Part shown: positions 40,532 through 47,358 of the stretch, piece after piece
Layout of the letters: every line of letters begins with the position of its first letter
Position numbering within the stretch: position 1 is the stretch's first letter
Assembly: GCA_963553325.1 (NCBI GenBank)
Contig: CAUVOF010000005.1
Span: forward strand, 1 to 47,358
From: Cardiobacterium sp963553325
Lineage (GTDB): Bacteria > Pseudomonadota > Gammaproteobacteria > Cardiobacteriales > Cardiobacteriaceae
DNA length: 47,358 nucleotides
Reading direction: 5' to 3'
The notes under the pieces: model-generated
Seen by the model: the letters and a program-made list of their open reading frames with translations, nothing else
What the model was told of the DNA's origin: nothing
Database searches by the model: none
Program-made: the position numbers and the translations under genes

Positions 40532-42103
40532 TTACTCTTTTTCGATGCGGATGTATTTGCTTGGCCAGTGGTTCATCACGTTTTCTTCGTAGCCTTTGAC
40601 ATAGGGTTTGACCAAATGTTTGGAGACGAAGTAGTACACCGGGATGAGGCTGTGGTTATCTATCAGGCGTTTTTCTGCTTGTTGCAGGATGGCGGCGCGT
40701 TTTTCGGCATTGGTTTCGCTCGCGGCGTCGGCGATGAGCTTGTCGTATTCGCTGTCATTTAAGCCGATAGTGTTGCTGCCGCCGCCACTGACGAAGAGGT
40801 CAAGGAAGGTGTTGGCGTCTTCGTAGTCGCCCATCCATGAGCCGCGGAAGACTTGGGTGTTGTATTCGCGGCGGTCGTTGAGATACGCCTTCCATTCTTT
40901 GTTGATGAGGCTGGTTTCGACGCCCAGTGCGTCTTTCCATAGGGAAGCGACGGCGATGGCGACTTTTTTGTTGTTGTCGTTGGTGTTGTAGAGCAGTTCG
41001 ACGTGCAGCGGGTTTTCTTTGCTGTAGCCCGCTTCGGCGTAGAGGGCTTTGGCTTTTTCGATGCGCTGTTCGCGCGTCCAGTTCGCGTATTCCGGCAGGT
41101 AGGGCTGGTAGTTGGCGATGCCGGGGGTAACGAAGCCGTAGGCGGGTTGTTCGCCGCTGGCGGTGATGTTTTTGACGATGCGTTCGCGGTCCACGACGAG
41201 GCTCAAGGCTTCGCGCAGTTTGGCGGCGTCTTTGAAGGGCGGCTTGGTCAGGTTGTAGCCGAGGTAGAAGGTGCCGAGGTAGTTATGGATGTGCAGTTCG
41301 CCTTGGAGGTTTTCTTGTAGCCATTTGATTTGGTCGTTGGGGACGTCTGCCGTCCAGTCCAGTTCGCCGGCGCGGTAGCGTTGTAGTTCGGCGTTTTTGT
41401 CTTCGCTGACGTAGTAGATGACTTTGTCGAGGCTGACGTCATCTGCGCCGTAGTAGTTGGCGGATTTTTCCAGGACGATGCGCGATTGGGGTTTCCATTC
41501 GTGCATTTTGAAGGCGCCGTTGCCGGCGATGTTTTCGGCGCGCGTCCAGTCTTTGCCGTGTTTTTCGACGATGTGTTTGGGCACGGGGTAGGTAACGGCG
41601 TTGGTGAGCAGGCCGGCGAAGTAGGGGGTGGGGTTGTTGAGTTCGACGACGAGGGTTTTGTCATCAGGCGCGCTGACGCCCAAAGTATCGGGGTTTTGTT
41701 TGCCTTCGGTGATTTCTTTGGCGTTTTTGATGGGGTAGAGGAAGAAGCTGTATTTGCTGCCGACCGCCGGATCGACGCCGCGTTGCCAGGCATAGATGAA
41801 GTCGTGCGCGGTAACTGGCGTGCCGTCCGACCAGTTGTTGTCGCGCAGGTGGAATGTCCAGGTTTTGCCGTCTGCTGAAACGTCCCATTTTTCGGCAACG
41901 CCGGGGATGAGGTGCGCGCCGGCGTCTTCATCGACCAGGCCGACGAACATATCGCGCAGGATGTGCATTTCTGGCATGCCTTGCGCCAGTTGTGGGTCCA
42001 TGCTGGCGGGCTCGGCGTCGTTGCCGCGGCGGAAGATGTTTTCTGCCTGCGCGCCGCTGGTGGCGGCGAGCAGGATGGTGCTAAGAAGCAGTTTTAGGTT
42101 CAT
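40532..42103 (-). CDS. oppA: Oligopeptide-binding protein, OppA family (copy 1)
   Basis: Periplasmic solute-binding protein of an oligopeptide ABC importer. Signal peptide 1-20 (MNLKLLLSTILLAATSGAQA). The mature protein opens IFRRGNDAEPASMDPQLAQG and has the family signature with GVAEKWDVSADGKTWTFHLR and WSDGTPVTAHDFIYAW. 523 residues (E. coli OppA 543). It lies 11 bases downstream of a close paralogue on the same strand. No oppBCDF genes follow; a terminator does. Ligand specificity cannot be read. Shine-Dalgarno is weak (GAG, 10 bases upstream), consistent with coupling to the gene before. Confidence 0.93.
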   Translation of the reverse strand: MNLKLLLSTILLAATSGAQAENIFRRGNDAEPASMDPQLAQGMPEMHILRDMFVGLVDEDAGAHLIPGVAEKWDVSADGKTWTFHLRDNNWSDGTPVTAHDFIYAWQRGVDPAVGSKYSFFLYPIKNAKEITEGKQNPDTLGVSAPDDKTLVVELNNPTPYFAGLLTNAVTYPVPKHIVEKHGKDWTRAENIAGNGAFKMHEWKPQSRIVLEKSANYYGADDVSLDKVIYYVSEDKNAELQRYRAGELDWTADVPNDQIKWLQENLQGELHIHNYLGTFYLGYNLTKPPFKDAAKLREALSLVVDRERIVKNITASGEQPAYGFVTPGIANYQPYLPEYANWTREQRIEKAKALYAEAGYSKENPLHVELLYNTNDNNKKVAIAVASLWKDALGVETSLINKEWKAYLNDRREYNTQVFRGSWMGDYEDANTFLDLFVSGGGSNTIGLNDSEYDKLIADAASETNAEKRAAILQQAEKRLIDNHSLIPVYYFVSKHLVKPYVKGYEENVMNHWPSKYIRIEKE

Positions 42104-42114
42104 GTATGGGGTTC

Positions 42115-43689
42115 TCAGGGTTCGATTTTCAGGTGTTGGGTGCGCAGGGTTCCTGTGGGGTTGCCCTGGTAGCCTTTAACTTGGGGTTTGACCAGGCGCG
42201 TGGTCACGTAGTAGTAGAGCGGCGCGAAGGGGTAGTCATCTACAAGGATTTTTTCGGCTTCTTGCAGCAGTTTTGCCCGCGCGGCGAGGTCGGTGGTGTT
42301 TTCCGCTTCTTTGAGTTTGGCGTCGTAGGCGTCGTTACTGAAGGCGGAGTAGTTCATCGCCGAGCCTTTTTTGAAGGTTTCGAGGAAGGTGTAGGGGTCG
42401 TTGTAGTCTGCTATCCAGCCGTAGCGGTAGGCTTGCATGTTGCCCTGGGTGAAGTTGGAGAGCATGACTTTCCATTCTTGGTTGACGAGTTCGGTCTCAA
42501 CGCCCAGCACTTGTTTCCACATGGCGGCGATGGCGACCATGATTTTTTTGTGCGCTTCGCTGGTGTTGTAGGTGATGGATATTTTCAGCGGTTTGTCTTT
42601 GCTGTAACCGGCTTCGGCGTAGAGTGCCTGGGCGCGCGCGATTTGTGCCTTGCGGTCGAGTTTGGCGTTTTCCGGCTCGTAGGGGGCGCTGTTGTTGGTT
42701 GCCGGCGGGACGAGGCCGTAGGCGGGGATTTGTCCGGCTTTGGTGATTTTGTCGATGATGGTTTGCCGGTCGATGGCAAGGCTTAGGGCTTCGCGCAGTT
42801 TGACGTTGTCTTTGAGCGGCGGTTTGCTGGTGTTGAAGCCTATCCAGTAGATGCCGAGGTAGGGGTCGATGTGGATTTCGTCAGGGAATTTGCTGCGCGC
42901 GGTCGCGAGATCTTCGGAGGACATGCCTTCGGTGTAGTCGATTTCGCCAGCCTGGTAGCGGGCAAGCGCGGTGGTGGTGGATTCGATGGGGTAGTAGATG
43001 ACTTTGTCGATGGCGACTTGCTCTTTGTTCCAGTAGGTCGGCGATTTTTCGGCGGTGATGTGCGCCTGGGTTTTCCAGTCGGTGAGGTGGTAGGCGCCGT
43101 TGGTGATGATGTTGCCGGGTTGCGTCCATGTGTCGCCGTGTTGTTCGACGGCTTTTTGCGGCACCGGGTAGGTGGTGTAGTGGGTGGTGAGGTCGAGGAA
43201 GTAGGGCGTCGGGTTTTCCAGTTCAACCTGGACGGTGCGCTCGTCTATCGCCTTGATGCCGAGGGCTTCAATGTTTTTTTCGCTGCCGCTCGCGATGGCT
43301 TCGGCGTTTTTCACCGGGTAGAGGATGAAGGCGTATTCGCTACCGGTCGCCGGATTGACGGCGCGACGCCAGGCATAGACGAAGTCGCCGGCGGTTACGG
43401 GGCTGCCGTCTGTCCATTGGGCGTTGTCGCGCAGGTGGAAGGTCCAGGTTTTGCCGTCGTCGGAGACTTCCCATTTTTCGGCGACGCCGGGGATGGTTTT
43501 GCCGCTGGCATCGGCGCTGGTGAGGCCTTCGAAGTTGTCGTAGATGACGTTTGAGCCGGCGCTTTCGGCGGCGAGCTGCGGGTCAATGCTTTTCGGCTCT
43601 GCGCCGTTGTTGCGGCGGAAGACGCTTTCGGCTTGTGCCTGGATGGCGAGCAGGATGACGGATGCGAGTAATGCCTTTTTCATATTCAT
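42115..43689 (-). CDS. oppA: Oligopeptide-binding protein, OppA family (copy 2)
   Basis: Paralogue of the preceding gene and first in the pair. Start taken at 43689 (MNMKKALLASVILLAIQAQA, signal peptide); the ATG at 43683 is an equal alternative, with GAGG 9 bases upstream of it and 3 bases from the other. The longer open frame to 43815 adds a stretch that crosses the promoter and is not used. The mature part starts VFRRNNGAEPKSIDPQLAAE and shares GVAEKWEVSDDGKTWTFHLR with copy 1. 524 residues. Both genes look intact, so a functional duplication with divergent ligands is likely. Confidence 0.92.
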   Translation of the reverse strand: MNMKKALLASVILLAIQAQAESVFRRNNGAEPKSIDPQLAAESAGSNVIYDNFEGLTSADASGKTIPGVAEKWEVSDDGKTWTFHLRDNAQWTDGSPVTAGDFVYAWRRAVNPATGSEYAFILYPVKNAEAIASGSEKNIEALGIKAIDERTVQVELENPTPYFLDLTTHYTTYPVPQKAVEQHGDTWTQPGNIITNGAYHLTDWKTQAHITAEKSPTYWNKEQVAIDKVIYYPIESTTTALARYQAGEIDYTEGMSSEDLATARSKFPDEIHIDPYLGIYWIGFNTSKPPLKDNVKLREALSLAIDRQTIIDKITKAGQIPAYGLVPPATNNSAPYEPENAKLDRKAQIARAQALYAEAGYSKDKPLKISITYNTSEAHKKIMVAIAAMWKQVLGVETELVNQEWKVMLSNFTQGNMQAYRYGWIADYNDPYTFLETFKKGSAMNYSAFSNDAYDAKLKEAENTTDLAARAKLLQEAEKILVDDYPFAPLYYYVTTRLVKPQVKGYQGNPTGTLRTQHLKIEP

Positions 43690-43759
43690 GGTCCTCATGG
43701 AAAGGGGAAAGACAGGAACTGCCTTGGCAGCGAGCGCGCCGGTTGTCGGCAGTTCGCAT

Positions 43760-43787
43760 ACTTTACGGTAATTTCTTTGCAAGGCAA
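43760..43787 (-). promoter_or_regulatory. Candidate sigma-70 promoter of the oppA pair
   Basis: On the minus strand TTGCCT (43782-43787) and TAAAGT (43760-43765) are 16 bases apart, about 70 bases before the start codon. Both hexamers are near consensus but not perfect. Confidence 0.4.
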
Positions 43788-43883
43788 GCGCTGACCTTAA
43801 AGATAATGAAAGCATGCCTTCAGCCGGTTTTGTCGCGCGCGCTTTGCCGCATAATAGGGTTTCCGCCGTTTTCTTGGATGTTC

Positions 43884-44060
43884 ATGGAAATTCTCTTTTT
43901 GCTTATCCCGATTTCTGTCGTGCTGATTGTCGCTGCGGTGTGTGCTTTTTATTGGGCGGTGCGCAGTCGCCAGTTTGATGACCTTGAATCGCCGGGGATG
44001 ATTCCGCTGCTCGACGACAGCGAGGCGGAGCGTCGTCAGCGCGAGGATGCGTCGCAATGA
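43884..44060 (+). CDS. ccoS: cbb3-type cytochrome oxidase assembly protein CcoS
   Basis: Small membrane protein needed for cofactor insertion into cbb3 cytochrome c oxidase. 58 residues: a single membrane segment (about 3-25, LFLLIPISVVLIVAAVCAFY) followed by WAVRSRQFDDLESPGMIPLL, which is the CcoS signature. The start may instead be the ATG six bases earlier (43878). It overlaps the following gene by ATGA. The usual neighbour ccoI (copper ATPase) is not in view: the gene to the left is the divergent oppA. Confidence 0.88.
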   Translation: MEILFLLIPISVVLIVAAVCAFYWAVRSRQFDDLESPGMIPLLDDSEAERRQREDASQ

Positions 44061-44713
44061 ACAGCGCCGTGCTATTGACCGCCTTTGCCACCGGTATCGC
44101 GGGTAGCGCGCACTGCGTGGCGATGTGTGGCGGTATCAGCGTTTCGCTTGGCTTGGGCAGTATGCAAAAGCGCCTGCTGCCGGTGTATCACTGCGGGCGG
44201 CTGGCGAGTTATGCCACGCTGGGGTTGTGTTTCGGCGCGCTGTTGCCGCTTATCGGCGTGCGCGATTACAACGCTACTTGGGCGGCGGCGTTACGCATCG
44301 CGGCGGCGCTGGTGATGCTCGCCATTGGCGTGCAAATTATTTTTGGTGTCAATCTGTTACGTCGTCTAGAGCGGCACGGGTCGCGCCTGTGGCGTCCGCT
44401 GGCGGGGTTGGTGCAGTCGCTGTTGCCGGTGCGCAGTGGCAGCGATGCGCTGTTACTTGGCTTTCTCTGGGGGTTGTTGCCCTGCGGTTTGATTTACAGC
44501 GCGCTGGCGCTGGCGCTGGTGAGCGGCAATCCATTACAGGCGGCGCTGGTGATGTTCGCCTTTGGTGTCGGGACTTTGCCGGCGATGCTGTTGCTCGGCG
44601 TCTTTTCCGGCACGCTGTTACAGGCGTTGACCCGCGACGGTAGTCGCATTCTGCTTGGTGCGCTGGTGGTGTTGGCGGCGTTGTGGACGCTGTCGCCGTT
44701 TGCGCACGCATAA
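44057..44713 (+). CDS. TauE/SafE-like six-TM membrane protein next to ccoS
   Basis: 218-residue polytopic protein, about six membrane segments. It begins AVLLTAFATGIAGSAHCVAM, followed by CGG: the GxxHCxxMCGG motif is typical of the TauE/SafE-type (UreH-like) proteins found next to ccoS in pseudomonads. The half with GFLWGLLPCGLIYSALALAL repeats the pattern with a further Cys. The Cys and His may bind a metal; a role in cytochrome or copper handling follows only from the neighbour and is inference. Start overlaps the ccoS stop. Confidence 0.85.
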   Translation: MNSAVLLTAFATGIAGSAHCVAMCGGISVSLGLGSMQKRLLPVYHCGRLASYATLGLCFGALLPLIGVRDYNATWAAALRIAAALVMLAIGVQIIFGVNLLRRLERHGSRLWRPLAGLVQSLLPVRSGSDALLLGFLWGLLPCGLIYSALALALVSGNPLQAALVMFAFGVGTLPAMLLLGVFSGTLLQALTRDGSRILLGALVVLAALWTLSPFAHA

Positions 44714-44714
44714 A

Positions 44715-44742
44715 AAAACCGGATGCAGCGCATCCGGTTTTT
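44715..44742. terminator. Bidirectional terminator
   Basis: A run of A, an AACCGGATG / CATCCGGTT stem and a T run directly after the TauE/SafE-like gene, before the convergent lipoprotein gene. Confidence 0.87.
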
Positions 44743-44758
44743 GCTTTGGGCGGGGCGG

Positions 44759-45346
44759 TTATTGGCGCTCGCCACCAAAGGCAGTGTTGAGGCTGCTGTC
44801 AGGGAAGACAACCTGTCCGGCGGTTTCTTGGGCGTTTTCGCCGTAGAGCGCGCCTTCGTAGCGGCCTTTGTCGTTACCGACCACGCTTGCCGTGCCGCGG
44901 TATTCGGCGCCACGCAGCGGGCCTTCGTTCAGGGTGATGTTGCGGCGGGCGCCATCAAATTTCAGCTCGCCCCTGACGGTACGTTCGCCGAAATCAACGT
45001 TCACAATACTGGTTCCTTTGGTGTAAACGCCGTCGGTAACGGTATCCCAACGTACCGCCTTGCCTTCATAGACAGCTTTGCCGCTTTGCGGGACGTTTTC
45101 GGTCTTGTCGCCACGGTAGCGCAGTTCTCTTTTGGCGTTGAAGTCATCAACCCAAAGGCCATAGAAGGAAGCGTTCTGGTTGTAGCCGTGCAACTTGCCG
45201 TTCGGGGTGCGGATGACGACGCTGCCTTTTTTCTCTTTGGAGAGGTCAATGTTGGCATCGTCGGCGGTGATTTTGTCGCTGGCACCAGAGCCGCCGCAGG
45301 CAGCAAGCAAGGTGGCAACAGCGGTAGAGAGCAGAATGTTTTTCAT
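44759..45346 (-). CDS. Surface lipoprotein with TbpB-like beta-barrel C-terminus
   Basis: 195-residue lipoprotein. The start at 45346 has GAGGA 8 bases upstream; a longer frame is not supported. The lipobox LAAC places the lipidated Cys at residue 17, followed by GGSGASDK. The C-terminal half is beta-rich with the pattern YEGALYGENAQETAGQVV and ends SSLNTAFGGERQ; a closing GxFYG-A-E-GG ... FGG pattern is the mark of transferrin-binding-protein B-like barrels and related Slam-exported lipoproteins. It is small for TbpB, so it is a single barrel such as those of haemoglobin or factor-H binders. No Slam or tbpA gene is visible. Host ligand is unknown. Confidence 0.8.
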   Translation of the reverse strand: MKNILLSTAVATLLAACGGSGASDKITADDANIDLSKEKKGSVVIRTPNGKLHGYNQNASFYGLWVDDFNAKRELRYRGDKTENVPQSGKAVYEGKAVRWDTVTDGVYTKGTSIVNVDFGERTVRGELKFDGARRNITLNEGPLRGAEYRGTASVVGNDKGRYEGALYGENAQETAGQVVFPDSSLNTAFGGERQ

Positions 45347-45463
45347 CGCTTTATTCCTCGTGTTCGTGAATTGCAGCGCTCTGTTGAGCGCGGGCATTAT
45401 GGCGCGCTTTGTTGCAGAAGTTCGTGGGAATTTGGTCATTTTGTTGTCAGTATGCGACAAGGT

Positions 45464-46351
45464 TCACAGCGGCAGGTACAAGCCAAGGCTAAACAGCAAA
45501 TTGACAGCGCAGGTAATGAAAACAATGGCTTTGAGCTCGCCACCGACAGCCACAGGGTCAGCGGCACACCAGAGGCGCTTGGCGTGCAGGGCGAGGGCAG
45601 GGCAGGCGAGTAGCCAGAGCAGACTGGCGGGGGCAAGCGCTGCGTAGGCGAGGTAGCACAATGCGGCGCTGGCGAGCAGGGCAAGGTGGAAGGTCTTGCT
45701 GCGCGCAAAGCCGAGTTTGCCAGCGATGGTATATTTGCCAACGGCGGCGTCGCTTTCGATGTCGCGCATATTGTTGATGTGCAGCACGGCGGCGGCGAGC
45801 AGACCGCAACCGGTCGCAGGCAGAAGCACCGCCGCGCGGTAACTGCCGCTTTGCAGGTAATAGCTGCCAATAACGCCGAGCAGGCCAAAAAAGCAGAAGA
45901 CGCTGGCCTCGCCCAAGGCGTAATAGCCGTAGGCGTAGCGGCCAACGGTATAGGTAATGGCGGCGAGAATGGCGAGTGCGCCGAGCAGGAGAAAAAGCAG
46001 CAAACCGTGCCAACCGGGCGAGCTGACGGCAAGCAGGGCAATGCCGAAGGTAAGGCTGGCGAGGACGCCGGCGGCAAGCAGGGCACGCATCTGGCGGATG
46101 CTGACCGCGCCGCTGGCAGTCAGGCGACGCGGCGCGCTGGCGGCACGGTAGCGGTCGCTGCCGCGCACGCCATCGCCGTAGTCGTTGGCGATGTTGGAGA
46201 GAATTTGTAGGGAAAGCGCGGTCAAAAGCGAGAGGGCAAAGACGCTGCCGCGCCAACAGCCCTGGCTGTAGGCGAGTGCGTTGCCGCAACAAATGACGGC
46301 AAACGCGAGCGGCAAGGTGCGCGGCCGCGCCAGTTCAATTAGGGTTCTCAT
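45464..46351 (-). CDS. menA: 1,4-dihydroxy-2-naphthoate polyprenyltransferase MenA
   Basis: Membrane prenyltransferase that attaches the isoprenoid tail in menaquinone synthesis. UbiA-superfamily: the first Asp-rich motif reads NDYGDGVRGSD (56-66), which is the MenA wording, and the second is NNMRDIESD near residue 190. About eight to nine membrane segments. 295 residues (E. coli 308). The start has no clear ribosome site. It follows trmL by 17 bases on the same strand. Other men genes are not in the window. Confidence 0.9.
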   Translation of the reverse strand: MRTLIELARPRTLPLAFAVICCGNALAYSQGCWRGSVFALSLLTALSLQILSNIANDYGDGVRGSDRYRAASAPRRLTASGAVSIRQMRALLAAGVLASLTFGIALLAVSSPGWHGLLLFLLLGALAILAAITYTVGRYAYGYYALGEASVFCFFGLLGVIGSYYLQSGSYRAAVLLPATGCGLLAAAVLHINNMRDIESDAAVGKYTIAGKLGFARSKTFHLALLASAALCYLAYAALAPASLLWLLACPALALHAKRLWCAADPVAVGGELKAIVFITCAVNLLFSLGLYLPL

Positions 46352-46368
46352 GAGATTGTAGGGTGTAT

Positions 46369-46839
46369 TTATAAAAATATAGCGGTTTTGTCGCGCAGAT
46401 TTTGCCTGATTGCCTCGTAAAGGACAACCGCGACCGCGTTGGCGAGATTGATGCTGCGTGAGGTGACCTGCATCGGCAGGCGGATTTTCTGCGTGGGGGC
46501 GAGGGTGGCATGGACGAAAGGCGGCAGGCCGCTGGTCTCGTTGCCAAAAAGGAGGACATCATCGCTGCTGATTTTCGCATCGAAGAGGCTGCGCTCGCCT
46601 TTGGTGGTTAGCGCCCAGATTTGCCGCCCAGCGATGGTTTCTGCAAATGCTGTCCAGTCGTCATGATGGGCAATGCTGGCAAACTCGGCGTAATCCAGCC
46701 CGGCGCGGCGCAGGCGGCGGTCGTCCCAGGTAAAACCGAGCGGGTGGATGAGGTGCAGGGTGGCGCCGGTGTTGGCGCAGAGGCGGATGATGCTGCCGGT
46801 GTTGGGGGCGATTTGCGGTTGGTAGAGGGCGATGTACAT
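46369..46839 (-). CDS. trmL: tRNA (cytidine/uridine-34-2'-O)-methyltransferase TrmL
   Basis: SPOUT methyltransferase that modifies the wobble ribose of two leucine tRNAs. The N-terminus YQPQIAPNTGSIIRLCANTG is the TrmL signature; the trefoil knot is formed by LLFGNETSGLPP and by LPMQVTSRSINLANAVAV. 156 residues (E. coli 157). It appears to be the first gene of trmL-menA and is divergent from the permease gene, with 115 bases between them. Confidence 0.96.
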   Translation of the reverse strand: MYIALYQPQIAPNTGSIIRLCANTGATLHLIHPLGFTWDDRRLRRAGLDYAEFASIAHHDDWTAFAETIAGRQIWALTTKGERSLFDAKISSDDVLLFGNETSGLPPFVHATLAPTQKIRLPMQVTSRSINLANAVAVVLYEAIRQNLRDKTAIFL

Positions 46840-46919
46840 GGTGGTGGTTGAAAGCGAGGAAAGCCTTAAATTATAGAGGATTCCTTCGCCGCGCAGCGGT
46901 GTCGGGCAGAGGTGTTCGG

Positions 46920-46925
46920 TATAAT
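46920..46925 (+). promoter_or_regulatory. Candidate -10 box of the purine permease gene
   Basis: A consensus TATAAT lies 29 bases before the start codon. The region 17 bases upstream shows no clear -35 hexamer. Confidence 0.4.
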
Positions 46926-46954
46926 ACGCGCCCCCTTTCTTTCAGGATTTTTCC

Positions 46955-47358
46955 ATGCTTAACAAACTGTTTCAGCTCGAAGCGCACGGCACCACGGCGC
47001 GCACCGAGATTATCGCCGGCATCACCACCTTCCTCACCATGGCCTATATCATCTTCGTCAATCCCAACGTGCTGGCGAAAACGGGCATGGACCACGGCGC
47101 GGTCTTCGTCGCTACCTGTATTGCCGCCGCAATCGGCTCTTTTATCATGGGTTTTTATGCCAACCTGCCGGTCGCACTCGCCCCAGGCATGGGGCTGAAC
47201 GCCTTCTTTACCTATACGGTCGTCCTTCAGCTTGGCCATAGCTGGCAAACGGCGCTCGCCTGCGTCTTCCTCTCTGGCGTGCTCTTTATCATCGTCAGCC
47301 TGCTGCGCATCCGCGAATGGCTGATTAACGCCATCCCCGATGCGCTGAAAAAATCCAT
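46955..47358 (+). CDS. NCS2-family purine permease (3' end outside window)
   Basis: Proton-coupled purine base transporter of the AzgA/PbuG branch, in the inner membrane. The ATG has AGGA 8 bases upstream. The visible 134 residues start LNKLFQLEAHGTTARTEIIAG, then TFLTMAYIIFVNPNVL and NLPVALAPGMGLNAFFTYT, which are hallmarks of this branch (adenine or guanine/hypoxanthine permeases). Three to four membrane segments are visible; the frame runs out of the right end of the window. Which purine is carried cannot be told. Confidence 0.9.
   Translation, partial: MLNKLFQLEAHGTTARTEIIAGITTFLTMAYIIFVNPNVLAKTGMDHGAVFVATCIAAAIGSFIMGFYANLPVALAPGMGLNAFFTYTVVLQLGHSWQTALACVFLSGVLFIIVSLLRIREWLINAIPDALKKS

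Overview
The window looks like a chromosome segment of a GC-rich gammaproteobacterium that makes type IV pili. The evidence is the gene orders ubiG-mupP-yciK, lptC-lptA-lptB-rpoN and pilG-pilH-pilI-pilJ-chpA, together with RecN, GreA and BirA of gammaproteobacterial type. A member of the Cardiobacteriales would fit, but that placement is inference and was not tested. Nothing looks like a prophage, an insertion sequence, a CRISPR array, or an rRNA or tRNA gene. Coding density is high and no gene-free stretch reaches 300 bases.

Left part (1-14,400): the 3' end of a DEAD-box RNA helicase gene; recN and nadK on the minus strand; greA behind a leader hairpin that resembles a terminator; a small unknown gene; an orphan CreC-type histidine kinase whose ATP-lid G1 motif is degenerate; an unknown membrane protein; an amino-acid-binding periplasmic protein with a clear sigma-70 promoter; a PepSY protein; two exported proteins (one DUF4139); a FrnE-like DsbA-family protein; a lipoyl-domain dihydrolipoamide dehydrogenase; and thioredoxin reductase.

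Centre (14,551-31,139): ruvX, then a Pil-Chp chemosensory operon (pilG, pilH, pilI, pilJ, chpA, chpC-like) running directly into accA. This is the most unusual part of the window. ChpA is a single 4,023-residue ORF, far longer than the roughly 2,470 residues of Pseudomonas aeruginosa ChpA. Its length comes from 18 tandem copies of an 87-residue helical module (11 nearly identical at DNA level), preceded by about six 30-residue Ser/Thr/Asp repeats and followed by four 22-residue Ala/Gly/Asp repeats. Only three histidine-bearing HPt domains are visible. PilJ has almost no periplasmic part, and pilK and chpB are absent from the cluster. Base composition changes within the operon, being AT-richer from pilG to about one sixth into chpA.

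Right part (31,293-47,358): dadA convergent with birA; then hemJ-ubiG-mupP-yciK-kdsD, mostly with ATGA overlaps, followed after a GC-rich palindrome by lptC-lptA-lptB-rpoN (heme, ubiquinone, cell-wall recycling and LPS transport, then sigma-54). Next are two tandem OppA-type peptide-binding proteins on the minus strand, ccoS with a TauE/SafE-type membrane protein, a surface lipoprotein with a TbpB-like C-terminal signature, menA, trmL, and the 5' end of an NCS2 purine permease gene.

Functional links: accA (carboxyltransferase) and birA (biotin ligase) lie 1.4 kb apart and serve the same acetyl-CoA carboxylase. PilG/PilH/PilI/PilJ/ChpA/ChpC would form one signalling array for twitching. RpoN, encoded in the window, is the factor that drives pilA in other pilus-bearing gammaproteobacteria. 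UbiG and MenA together suggest that both ubiquinone and a naphthoquinone are made.
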